The notes under the pieces are model-generated. The model did not search any database. It had not been told where the DNA came from and saw only the letters and a program-made list of their open reading frames with translations. DNA of 64,000 bases, from contig VZRG01001327.1 of the NCBI GenBank assembly GCA_013397435.1, forward strand, positions 62,001 to 126,000, in the 5' to 3' direction. Numbering within the stretch: position 1 is the stretch's first letter; each line of letters opens with the position of its first letter. Origin of the DNA: Erythrocercus mccallii. Lineage: Eukaryota > Chordata > Aves > Passeriformes > Dicruridae. The position numbers and the translations under genes were made by a program. Below are positions 12,801 through 26,548 of the stretch, piece by piece.

Positions 12801-15800
12801 ATTATAAGCAGACAGCTTACACTATTTAGTTTGCTATGAAGGACGAAGAGCATTATATAGCATGCATTTACTACAACTCTGGTTCTAGTTCAGAAACACA
12901 CAGTGCATCACTCTTACCTCAGATTTCTCCAGTTTATTTTGAGCATCAATCTGAGTGACAATTTCATTCATATTGGTCTCCAATACCATTCCACCCATAA
13001 CCATTTCAGCCAATATATTATGGACCTAAAAGAGATCAAAAGGGAATTTAAAAATACAAAATATCTTCCATACAATCTGGAAAGATGGTCTAGGTACCTC
13101 ATTACAGTGAAACGTATTCTGTAAGTCACTTAGTTAATGTTAGTATTTAATCTAAAGCCAGTTGGGAACAAAGCTCCTAATTTCATGTTCCTATCTCCAG
13201 TATCTTCTTTGTTCACAGCCCTTTTACAAACTCATCTGCTATACCATGTATCAATGCTAAGAAACTTTCACATCGCTCTTTCTTTTGTTCCCATTTTCCA
13301 CCCAATTATTAGAGTTCAATTAGCATCAACAGCAGTAACACCTCTAGGAAGCAGGTCCTAAACTAAAACAGACTAAACAAATTGTTCACAAGTAGATGCG
13401 TGAACACTATTCCAGATTACACCTGAGAAGAAAGAGACTCTGATGTTCACCCACCACAGATCCCAAGATATGGCTCAGAAGTAGAATTGACATTCCCAAG
13501 ACCTGATAAATATGGAGTTTTCAGCATCTACAGCTAAGACTGACAGCCAGGACTCAAACTGCAGGAGCACATAGACCAGCTGGAGACATTACTGAAATGG
13601 GGATGTTTAAATACCCCTCTTCCCTGCAGCCCTGCCTTGAGGAAGAAAGCCGTGATTCACGAATCGCTGCTTCAGTGTCTGCACTCAAAGCGTATAAAAG
13701 ATTTGTTTGGGGGTTTTTTTCTTTTTTAAAAGGCATCCTTCTGCACACCTACTAGTAAAAATCCAGAGTTACCAAATAATGTATAATATTTTAATCCTGT
13801 ATTACTATTTACATCTGAACACAAGGAGCATTTTTCTACTTTTCAGAAATAAACATGTACAATCTGGTATCTCAAAAGCATTAATTCTAACTACTATTTT
13901 GGACATTCTCCCAATTTCCCTGTGGATCAAGGACAGAAGTAAATCTCTAAATCAAATAACTTAGAAGTAGTACATCAAAAACCAACACAGTTCTTGGTTT
14001 TGTGCCATACCAAAAAAACAAAATTGATTTTTTTCCCTGATAAATTATACATGTATTTTTGTATGAATTTATAATTAACGTATCTAGAGAGGCTGAAGAC
14101 ACCTCTTCTTCAGGCCCCTTTGGGCTCTTCCAAAACCTTCCTTTCTATACACTTCTTACTCCTTTGCCTCCAGTCTCTAGAATACTTAACTTCTTTCCTG
14201 ATGCAAGCTGCCCCATACCTTGGGTCATGCTTCTTACCTTTCTCTGTATTTTTTCATACTTTCAGAATGCAATAGTGAAGTCTAGCACACAGTATTTAAA
14301 AATGTTCAAAGCATAGATGCTTTAAAGAAGCTTGAATATTTTGTCCTTCCGCACTTTTCTTCTAAAGGGATGATTTTCTAAACAACAGCATATAATTAAT
14401 TTTATTTGGTAATCTGCATATGAAAGGAAATCAGTTTTGACTAATAAAGTTATTTAACTATCATAATCCATTTACTCCCTCCTCTTAAATATATGTCTGC
14501 TTATATGCAAGCAGCAGCAAGATAAAAATAAACAGTAACTGTTCTTTCTTTCCAAATTGCAAAATCATTACAAATATATATTAAATGTACAAGAACACAT
14601 TATTGCCTCTACTTTTATTTTTGAAAATCACTAATTATTTTCCTAAAGAAACAACAACAAAATCTTAAATAACAATGCATTAAGTGACAATGAAGTGCAA
14701 AAGACACTTCAATAGTGTATTCAAAATAGTACTTAAGTGAAAGATTGAAGGCAAAATGAATAGATACGTTATATTCCAAAAGAGATCTGATGTTGGAAAC
14801 ATTACTTTTTAAAATCTGAAATTGCTGGTTTGTAACAACAATTTTAAAGTGTTCTTAAAAAATCAAGAGTGCTTCCTATTTATATTCGATGCACTCTCTA
14901 AAAGCAGGAATGCATACTCTGAAAAAGAAGGAACGTATCACTAAAAAGCTCAGGAAAATTTGGCAAACACATTTTCTTGTCTTCAAGAAATTTGATTCTG
15001 GATGGGTCACTGTTCTGGTTAAATAATAAACTCTTGCAAGAGATCGTGATACTCCCAGAGATATTTCAATAGGTGCCAAGAAGTTGTGAAAAAAACCAAA
15101 ATATTCCATTACATCCCTAGATGAATGCATTCTATTATTTTAGTTGTATAATAGCTTTCAGTAATGCCTTTTCCATTGGAAAGCATTAGATTCTTGGACT
15201 CGGTGTGGGAATCAGTGCAGGACTGAAATAAACCTGCCCCTCCTCCTCACAAGACATGTGAAAATGTCTTGCTCCAGCTATAGCAAATTTTTGGCTGCTT
15301 GTAATACAAATGATCTTTAAAAGAGAAGTTAAATTCTCTCCTGTACAAACTACACAACACCCCAAGCCCTCATCTGCCACAGCACATTAGAAACATTCAT
15401 TCCCACCTATATTCCATTCTCCAAATGAATTTCTCATACTGTATCAATATTGTTGAATAAACATCTGTCTTGGCTCCAGGTTACTGTAAGCCACCGCTGA
15501 ATCCCATACAATTATAAATGAACATAAATGATGAACATAAATATTTCCTTACAGAAATACCACATAAAATGTTATTAAGGAGGCAACAGCTGTTGAGATT
15601 ACATAGTTTAAGTCTTCTACATGCCATGTCATCTTTTTACAAGAAAAATTGTTGGTTTAGGCAGCTCTCACTAGAGAATTGCAAGAAAGCAACATCCCAC
15701 AGCTTCATCAAGAACTGAAGACACAAAGCAACTCTCATTAAAATAACTTAGCCAATCCTCACTTTTCTCAATACGAGACGACTCAAAATACAAATATTTT

Positions 15801-17389
15801 AAAGATTTCATCCCAAACAGCACCCACACATAAGCACCCATTGTAACTAAGAATGTCTAGGTTAAACAGGAGCAGCTGCTGTTTTTTTCCTTTTGCACAC
15901 TTGAAATATATTAACAAGCTAGACCACAAATATCTGACAAGTTAATGCATTAACTCTGAAGGCTCAGTGCATGATGCTTCTTGACAAGATGACCTTATCA
16001 ACAGTTTAAAGACAATTTAACACTCTCATTTCATTTTCACAGATACATCTTCCTGTTTTGTTCTCAGATCTACAACAATATTGATGAACTTAAACTGGAG
16101 GAGAAAAAAGGAAGAATGGAGATGACATGAAATTAGGCACAGCTGCACAACTAGTCCTACTGTACAGCTGGTGGCAGCCTTGCATTGCTACAAAACTTCA
16201 TGTCTCTATATTGAACTCTTTTGCTCATTTATGCTCAAGTTAAAAATCACTGCACTGGTAAATGTCACATTCAGAATTTTTTAACTCAAGGTTTCACTAT
16301 CTCTTATTGTGAAAACAGATTATTTTTACTAAAATATGTGACTAGTAGTTAGGGTTCCCATTTTCCTCAGAGTTTGAAAATTCTCCTCTGAACATTTAAT
16401 GGGATTCTCTGGCAGATTTTTAGATTTTTCAAGACGAAATATCATCTCATATACAATACAGAGTAAAATATTTTTCAAGAAATTTAACATTTTGAAGCAC
16501 CTAAGTCTCTATGTATTATTAGAAATATTTTGTCTATCAAGTTATGTTAAGCAATACTCTTTAATGAAACATACTGCAGAGCAACAGCTTAGAGTACACG
16601 TCTGCCAAAGCATTCTTCAGCTAAAGATTAAGCTCCTTCCCACAAAATGACTGCAGTACTTTCATCCTTTAAGCTCAGAAGCCAATATATAAACCACTCA
16701 AACTCTTTTGTATTTTAGTCTGTCAATTTGGAAGTATCCAACATGTTCCAGTCACAGAAATGACTAGAAATCCTAATGACTTTTCATGACCAAAGTAGTG
16801 GTTAAACACTCTAGGTAATCTGCATTTCACTGTTTGGTCAAGGTGCAAGTGTTTCTTCCACAAGAATTTTCTGATTTTGAAACAAACTGAGTCAGTTAGA
16901 AATAGTTCTTTCAGATACTTAACTTGGTATTATTTTCAGTCTACTTTTTCTATCTTAGTTTCCTTTGACACCTTTTGTTGTTGACGNNNNNNNNNNNNNN
17001 NNNNNNNNNNNNNNNNNNNNNNNNNNNNNNNNNNNNNNNNNNNNNNNNNNNNNNNNNNNNNNNNNNNNNNNNNNNNNNNNNNNNNNNNNNNNNNNNNNNN
17101 NNNNNNNNNNNNNNNNNNNNNNNNNNNNNNNNNNNNNNNNNNNNNNNNNNNNNNNNNNNNNNNNNNNNNNNNNNNNNNNNNNNNNNNNNNNNNNNNNNNN
17201 NNNNNNNNNNNNNNNNNNNNNNNNNNNNNNNNNNNNNNNNNNNNNNNNNNNNNNNNNNNNNNNNNNNNNNNNNNNNNNNNNNNNNNNNNNNAGGAAGGAA
17301 GGAAGGAAGGAAGGAAGGAAGGAAGGAAGGAAGGAAGGAAGGAAGGAAGGAAGGAAGGAAGGAAGGAAGGAAGGAAGGAAGGAAGGGAT

Positions 17390-17420
<31 letters not shown>

Positions 17421-20400
17421 TAGGCACACAATGCAACTGAAGGAATAAATTCTGCATATTAAATTCTCAGCATTTTAGGTATTACACAAAAAAATGTCCT
17501 TTTAAATGAAAGGTGACTATAGTAAGAGCATTTCTCTAAACTAGATTAATAAGTAAAACACTTGTTTCTTATAGCTGGAATATTCAAACAAGAATGTTTC
17601 TAAATGTTTGAAAAAAGACAAAGTCTGTTTGAGATTTTAAACAGAAAGATCCACACAGCATCTAAATTACATAATCATAGCATATGAAAGGCACCTTCCA
17701 ATCCTAACTGGAAAACACCTAACAACTTCAGTTCTGACTTATATAAAACCTAACCATAAACAGAACAGAACCCTCTATTTCTTGAAGCTCTTCAGATGTC
17801 TTAGATTTTACAATTTTACGTGCAATATTATTATGCAAATCTCCCATATTATTTTACCGTTCCTCAGAAAGACATGTTCCATTGCAGGTTTCAAGTAATA
17901 AAAGTATTTCAGCAGAAACGGTGTAGATTTCACCAATAATTAAATCAGAGAATCATGGAATCAATAAGGTTGGAAAAGATCCTCAAGTCCAACCTTTGAC
18001 CAAATACCACCATGTCAATTAAGCGACAGCACTAAGTGCCATGCCCAGTTGTTTCTTGAATACTTCTGGTTATGGTGTCTCCATCACTTCCCCAGGCCGT
18101 CTACCTCAATGCCTGACAACCCTTTCAGGGAAGAAATTCCTCCTAGTATCTAGCTTCAGGCCAATTCCTCTTGTCTATCCATTACTTGGGAGAAGAGACC
18201 GCCCTGTTACAACCTCCTTTTAGGTGGTTGCAGAGGGCAGTGTGGTTCCCACTGAGCCTCTTGCCTTCCAGCCTGAACACCCTCACTCCCTCAGCCACAC
18301 CTCACAAGACTTACTCTCTAGAGCCTTTACTAGCTTTGTTACCCTTCTCTGGAAAGTAAGGCAGAGTTGAATACCAAATATCAGGTGAACCAAACATTTT
18401 TCTTATAAAAATATTACAGGCTGTCATTACAATACCTTGTCTACATGGAAGATTAAATCCAGCTCACAGACATTTTCAAAACATTTGTCTAATGTTTCCA
18501 CAAACACCTGTAAAGAGGGGGAAAAAATGCCAAAGGTCAAAAACTCAACAAACTTTAACAAAAACTCAACAGTTCCATTAGGTGTGAGGTATGAAAAAAG
18601 CAAATACAGAAACACTGTAAACACTGGTCAGATCTTAAGGCATTAAAGGCATCTACAGAAATTATATGGTTAACATTATGTCAAAAGTATGTTACCTATG
18701 TAGAGAGCAAAACTGTACCCACAGGCCAATTTACGTTAAAACTCTGCTTAAAGGCACACTGTTTCAAAAACCAGAAACATTTTGAAAAAACAGTAACATA
18801 ACCTACACTATAATTTTCTCAGGTGTGAGTCAAAGTACTCCTTCCCATTTCATTAGAACTTAATTATGAAGAAAAAAAATCAGCTTTTCCCATCACTGTT
18901 TTTAATAATTACTACATTGCAGACATCTCCTAATTAACTAGATTATTAACTTTGCTGTTAACTGTCAGCATCACTCCTTCCAGCAATACAGCAAGCTTTC
19001 ACCTGACTTAGACCCACTGAATCCACGAAGAGAAAGGCATCTCTCTTAATGTCACACTTCCCGATCCTGTCAGGCATATCACTATATAACTTTAGAAAAG
19101 TCTAGCAGTTTATACACAGACAAATAAGTTGTTTCTGAGTCCAAAATATAAAAGCATAAAGCAGAAAATCCAAGCAGCTGCTGAACTCCAGCCACTGATG
19201 CTCCCTGCCAGATATGGCCTGTACATCACCTTGATCTGGGTGTTTCTGAAACACATTCCTTGGTGTTTATGCTTGTACTTTGGTACACCACAAGCACCCA
19301 ATCCCCAATTAGTCCTGATAATGAAATGATGATTATACTTGCAATCCTGAAGTTCCTGAATGCCAATCACCACGTGCTTGTGGTGAGTGCTGTCAAAGAC
19401 TCCAGTCTTAGAGAGCTGTACACACAGTTCCCTTTGTCCAAAGGATAACTCCTACAGACACAGGTAATGTCAAGATCTCTCTAAGCTAATTGAGCTTAGG
19501 GTCTTCAAGGTTAAAAAATAACTTCTGTAAGAATTTATTGATCTTTCATTAATGGTGAGAAAATAAACTGCAACTTGTTAGAAATTTTAATCAGTTTTGT
19601 ATGTTTCAAGGCCATTTTGTCACAATATGTATTTAATATCATTTACTAAGCTGTCACTGTATACAACTTTTTCTTCAATTCTAAACTCAAACATCCTAAA
19701 GAAGCCACATGGAAGATAAACATCTCCTTTTGATTCTCTGTTCCACGTTATTTATGAACCTCACCTTAATACTTGAGAGGAGCCAGATTTCAAATTGCCT
19801 AGGCCCAGAAAAATACAAGTGAGAAATCATGTTCTGACATAGATCACAGAATTGTTTAGGTTTGAAACAAAGATGAATGAGTTGAATATGTAAGCTAACA
19901 CTGCCAAATCCAGCTCTAACCCAAGTCACAGTCTAGTGCCACATCTAGATGTTTTTAAAACACTAGGCATGGTGACTCCAACACTTCCCTGAGCAGCCCA
20001 TTCCAATGCCTGACAAAATCCTCCAGTGAAATTTTTTCTAATATCCAGCCTAAACCTCCCTTGGCACAAATTGAGGCTGTTTCCTCTTGTCCTATTTCTT
20101 CTTTCTTGGGAGAAGAGATTGAAGCATCTCTTTCATAACCTCCTTTCACATAGTTGTGTAGAAAGACAAAGCCCCTCCAAGTCCTTCTTTTCTCCACGTT
20201 CAACACCCCCAGCTACCTCAGCCACTCCTGTGGTCCAGCCCCTTACTGGTTCCACTGCTGTTCTCTGGACTTGCTCCAGCCCCTCAATGTCTTTCTAGTA
20301 GTGAGGAGCCGAAAACTGGACACAGGATTTGAGGCATGGCCTCACCAGTGCCCAGTACAGAGGGACAGTCACTGGCCTCACTATTGCTGATCTAAGCCGA

Positions 20401-23400
20401 CATGACACTGGCCTTCCTGGCTGCCTGGGCACAGCTGGCTCATGTTCAGATGCTGTCAACCAGCACCCCGAGGTCCTTTGCCACTGGGCAGCTTTCCACT
20501 GACTCTGCACCAGCCTGTAGCACTGCAGGCACTGTTGTGACCCAAGAGTGGCACTGGCCTTGTCGAACAAGGTCATACAATTGACCTTGGCCCATCACTC
20601 CAGCCTGTCTGAATCCCTCCAGCAGACCAACACTCCCACCCAGCACAAAGTCATCTGCAAACTGGCTGAAGGAACACTCGAACCCCTCATCCAGATCATT
20701 GATAAAGATATTAAAGAGGCCTGGCGCCAGTATTGAGTTCTGAGGAACACCACTGCTGACCAGACACCACCTGGATGTAATTCCATTTACCTCCACTCTT
20801 TTTGGATAAAAGTCCTATTTCCACAGACATGTATTATATCTATAGACCCAGTGAAACAGATCTGCTTGACATTAGCTATTCCCAACTCTCTACCTCTCAT
20901 GATCAACAAAAAATACTTTTACATCTTAATCGTTGGTCTTCAGATCCTGCTCACACTGTAAAAGAGAGGACAATCACATCCTGCCCTTGCTATTACTACT
21001 ACTATTAATGTCTTTAAAAGGTTCAAGTGAAAACTACAAATTAACTGATGATCCATGCACTTAGAACAAGGACTATTCTTTAATATCAAAATACAAATCT
21101 GTCACTTAACCTAGGAACATATTCAGAGGCAGACTTAGGACAATAAGGTTTCGTGACAAGTTAACTAAGAAAACAAATATGCTTCTATTAAATTATACTG
21201 AAACTAAGCAAAGCAGGGATTTTTTCTTCAAGCAGTTGTTAATTCATTGTGAAAATAACAGTCTTTCATAAAGAAGGGATGCGAGCAAAGAAAAAACCTT
21301 GTATGTTAAGAAGAAAAAAACTACACATTTGACAACATGTGCAGCAAAACAAACCACCAAAGATGTTATCTTACTTTCCTTGCACCTTAGGAGAATGCAG
21401 TTAACAAGGACAGTGCTGTTTGATATTAGCTGTAAGAAGAAGATTGGAAACAGTGTAAATGCAACCTCTCAATGTCCAATGGTTTTAGTTACAAGAGCTA
21501 CGAGTTTGACTATTCCTCGCATAAGTCACCAACTTTGCACATGATTCACACACTCCGATATCTGTCTAGTTCCTTGGAAAACAAAGGAACCCATTAAAAA
21601 CAAAGGCAACTCAAGAATCCTAGAAACAGCCTCCTCAGATACATGTATTTATTATCAGTATGCATGCTAACACATCAACAACACAAAAGTTTAATTTTTG
21701 TGACATTCTTCCAGTAAATAAAGCTTCTCTAGCAACACTTGATTCATTGTTGGAGTGGTCACTTTTAAACCTTTACCTGTTACACAGCAGCCCCACCACA
21801 CACTAAATAAACTCACAAATCTCTGTTTACAATGCATGACCAGTAATGCACCAAAAACGTTTTTAATCTAAGGGAAATCAGCTGGAACTGACTGTTCCTT
21901 CAGAGAGGTTTTTACTGACTAAGAATTTCTCATGGAAACTTTGGAAATTTCCCCCATCTTCCACTCCTGATGGCGAGTTCACTCAGAAAAATGCCAGAAA
22001 TGAAAAGGTCTACATCTATTAAAAATGGTCTTTTAAAACTCTTGTCTGCAAGGTAAACTGTATTTTTTACACTAACCTTTCTTGGCCTATTTTAAGATGC
22101 CTTCAATAACTGAAATGGTAAATAGAATCAGAGTCACTTCCATCAGAATTTTACTTGAGTCAAACAAATTGCACATTGTGGCAAGTAGTGCTAAAATTTA
22201 AGTAATCGCTTCAGATGCTGCAGACTTGTAGATCAATAACCAGAAGGGAAAGCACATCAATTGTTTTGGGACACACACACTCTCTATACACATCAGTTCA
22301 GATGCACCTTGTGCTGTTACTGGAAGAGTAACATAAATAAATGAGTGAAATAGCAGGAAAATAAGGATGCATGCACAATTAATTACTAGCTCCCCCTTGT
22401 GTTTCATTTTTGGAATTATAATCTTTTACGGTAAAAAGAAAAAACCACATACATCTCTGTGTAAGTAAACAGGAAACATTAAAAAAAGGAAAACCCCTAC
22501 ACCTTTCCTTTGTAAGAAATATGCTTTAATAAAGACAGATACCCACTGGAAGCATAAATTATATGAAACAAAATATGAATTTTTTACTGAATATATGTAA
22601 GCCATATGTCAAAACATAAAACATCACCTTTATAATGAATGGTTCATTTTTAAAATTAAATTATTTTAAAATAAGCAAATAAGACAAGAAAGGAATAAAT
22701 CATACATTAGTAGGAAGATAACAGGGGCAGCAGAAAACTCAGAACACCTAATCAGTTAAATGTATCTGAGCATACATAATGTCAAATACTAAGAAAAGCA
22801 GGTATAAAATGAGACAAAAACAATAGGAGTAACTCATACCAAGAATATCCCCTTCTTCTTCCTTACCTAAACAGCAATGGTAAACCTGCAGACAAAATTC
22901 AATCTGCCCATGGAGAGTTCTCTTTGTTATCATATGCCTCTCTGATTTTTATTTAATTAGCTTAAAAGCATCTCTGGTCAGGATCTTTTATCATTAAGAA
23001 CTGAGAAAAACATGTACATAAACTGCACTGCATTTCTCACATGCATCTCACTGAACACCATTACCCTGAATGGCTCTATTGAATTTTCCATGGAAAACTG
23101 ATCTCACAAACTCTGCTGCTTGCTGACTCATTAGGTCTTTGAAGTACAGCAATGGGCCAAGACACTCACAAATTCTTAGAGCTGATAGAGGCTTTTAGGT
23201 CCATAAAACAGCTAAGGTACCACTGTAAATATCCCTGATTTTTTCCTCATGGCAGTCTACAGCTAGTTTTCACACGTATTTTCCTTCCATGCAGTAAAAC
23301 CTTACACTTCACAGGCTAACACAAAGCTCAAATAGCATGACAGAATTTACACTGAATCCAAAAGACTGCAAAACCTAAGCACAGCACAGATGCTGACCCA

Positions 23401-26400
23401 TCACCCAATCCAAGTAAGCAAATACAAGAAAAAGAAACTTGTGTTTATATTTAGGAAAAAAGGGAAGAAAATGGTCAAAAATTAAAAATGTGGATTTGTC
23501 TTAGGTGTTTGAATGAAGAAATCCAAGCTGAAGACAGTATCAAACCAAGGCAGAGTCTATGATTTGTAATGCATACAGAATATTCATTAAGCAGAGTCAA
23601 GAAGACTTACCTGCGAAACAGCTAAGCAGCTCTGACCTAACAGGGAGATAAATGGCATTCACAAAAGTATCTTTAAGAATCACAACACAAACTTTCTGCT
23701 GAAAAGAACTGCAGACTGCCACACAAAATCTAATCTCCTACGTATTTATTCAGTTTACATGACAGAAACCTCCAAAGTGCTATACTGAGTTCCAGGTTCA
23801 CTTCACCAGTTTACTATCCATCATAAACTGGTGCTTTACCTATCTACTTACTTAGACAATTCATTATATCAATGACTCATAACAAAGGTCAGATGTCTTA
23901 CTCTTACCTGTGTTATCTCTGAACTACAGTAAACAAAGATGTATAAGAATGGTTCCACACTTTTCAGGAAAAAACAAAGCTTATTTGCTTAATTCAGTAT
24001 GCGTGTATATATACTGCTAGTCTACACTGCATGTGGGATTGACAAGTAATAGTAAACTTTCTGAGGCCCTCTTTCAGTAAAAGATACATTTAATTCTGAT
24101 TGCTACTGCTAAGAAGATTAAATATATCCTTCTTCTGAGCCAGTCTAGAAAATAAAAATATTAATTAATCTCTATACTCTTAATATTTAATATATCTCTA
24201 ATACGCTCTACTATAATCAAATGGTTGAATTACAATGATTAAGAGAAATTTGAATCCTCAACAGCTGTGGGTATTGTGGTGAGACTGTATGATTTATGAT
24301 CACTGATATATGATTATATAGATCAGAAAAACAAAATATTTCTACAAATGGAAATAGCATTTTCATTATTTCAGTCTTCTTTAAGCAATTATGTTGACAT
24401 GTAATTAAACACTGGGGCATTTGGAAAAAATGTGAAATACAAAGACTAGGAGATTAAAATCTATTGAAGTATTTTTGGTATAAGATGCAAAACATTTTAG
24501 AAAAAAAGTTTTAATTCTCTAATTCAAAAAGTTTGGGGCTATATAATTATGGTAGTAGTAAGCTCAAGCAATTTCCTTGAACACCTGAACATACAATTTA
24601 GGCTGCACTATCTATGTATGAATATGTTTCTTTTCTCTGTTCATAAATATTCTGGCCCTTTCAAGTAAGAAGACACACTATGCAACAAAGCAACCCTGTA
24701 CAAAAAACCACTATAAACGGGTACAGCCATTGTGCACACGACTTGTTAATACTGCACTGTTCGGATATTGCGGAATGTTCTATGATCAAAGATGATATAA
24801 GAATCCAGAAGGCAGTTTCCTCCCTTGCTACCCACACAGGCATTCTTCTAGATCTACTGTCCAGAAGAGCAACACTGGAGCACCTGTTTTGAACAGTAGG
24901 AGGTGTCTGTGAGAAGCTGTGCAGCTTCAAGAAAGGTCTGGAAAGAATCACACACGGAATCACAGAATCATTAGGTTGGAAGTGAACTCCAGGATGATCA
25001 GGTCCAACCCAACCCTAACCTCAACTAAACCATGGCACCAATTGCCACATCTAGTCTTTTCTTTAAGACATGCAGAGATGGTGAATCCACCACCTGCCCA
25101 GGTAGACCATTCCAATACTTTATTACCCTTTCTGTAAAAAACTTTTTCCTAATATCCAACCAATATTTCCCTTTGCACAGCTTGAGACTGTGTCCTCTCA
25201 TTCTGTCAGTTGCCGCCTGGAGAAAGAGACCAACTCCCACCTGGCTACAACCATCCTTCAGGAAGTTGTAGAGAGTGATAAGGTCACCTCTGAGTCTCCT
25301 TTTCTCCAGGCTGAACACCCCCAGCCCCCTCAGTCGTTCCTCACAGGGTTTGTGTTACAAGCCCCTCACCAGCCTTGTTGCCTCCTCTGGACATGCTCAA
25401 GCATCTCAAGGTCCTTCCTAAACGGAGGGGCCAGAACTGGACACAGCACTCCAGGTGTGGCCTCACCAGTGCCCAGTACAGGGGAAGAATCACCTCTCTG
25501 CTCCTGCTGGACACACCATTCCTGATCCAGGCCAGGATGCCTTTGGCCTTCTTGGCCACCAGGACACTCTGCTGGCTCATGTTCAGCTGCTGCCACCAGC
25601 ACCCCCAGGTCCCTTTCTGTTGCATTGTGTTTCTCCACTTTTCTGCCTGGGCATTGTCCAGCCACACCATCCCAGCGTATAACATTGCAGAGGGTTATTG
25701 TGGCCAAAATGCAGGACTCAACACTTGGACTGATTAAACCTCATCCTACTGGATTCCGCCCATCCATCCAATAATTCCAGGTGTCTCTGCAGAGCCCTCC
25801 TACCTTCCAACATATGGACACATGCTCCCAGCTTAATATTGTCTGTAAATTCACTAATGAGAGATTCAATACTCTCATCAATGTCATCAATAAAAATATT
25901 AAACAAAACTGGCCTCAGCAGAGACCCCTGAGGGACACCACTGGTGACAGGTCCCCAGCTGGATGCAGCACCGTTCACCACCACTCTCTGGGCCCGGCTA
26001 TCCAGCCAGCTCCCAATCCAGCAAAGTGAGCTCCTGTCCAAGCCGTGGGCTGCCAGCTTTTCCAGGAGTGTGCTGTGGGGGACAGTGTCAAAGGCCTTGC
26101 TGAAGTCCAAATAGACAACATCCATAGCCTATCCTGCATCCGCCAGGCAGGTCATCAGGTCATAAAAGGAGATCAGGTTGGTCAAACATGACTTGCCCCT
26201 CCTAAACCTGTGCTGGCTGGGTCTGATACCCTGGCTGTCTTGTAAGAGCAGCATAATAGCTCTCAATATAAACTGCTCCATTATCTTACCTGGCACTGAG
26301 GTCAGGCTAACTGCCTGTAACTACCAGGATCATCCATTCTACCCTTTTTATGAATGGGAATTGCGAGGCTTTAAGAGACTCATAGTGCTTCTACAGTGAA

Positions 26401-26509
26401 ATAACCAACTGATAGAGTCCTATGTCTCAGGACAGATTTTACTTACTAATAAATCAATTCTCTTGATGTACAAGCTTTTGAAAGGCTTAACAGTAAGTTA
26501 TACTTACTG

Positions 26510-26548
<39 letters not shown>

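Larger units (their letters stand above)
3844..12917 (-). other. AP3S1: AP3S1 intron 5, no recognised gene
   Basis: This 9.1-kb intron is AT-rich. It contains a CA/TA microsatellite near 4281-4345, a short tandem array at 7176-7243, and an uninterrupted 129-codon frame on the minus strand at 7095-6706 with no family I recognise. I see no exon, RNA gene or clear transposon. Confidence 0.6.

Noticed and set aside
16950..17431. Open frames of 140-160 codons with repeated RKEG or FLPS units
   Set aside because: They are produced by N runs and the GGAA microsatellite.
17640..17720. Possible decayed CR1 tail (AATCATAGCATATGAAAGGC)
   Set aside because: Only a short resemblance to the CR1 end, with no continuing body, so it is not safe to annotate.
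25190..25737. Several overlapping open frames on both strands near 25.2-25.7 kb
   Set aside because: They are frames within the CR1 LINE fragment, not host genes.
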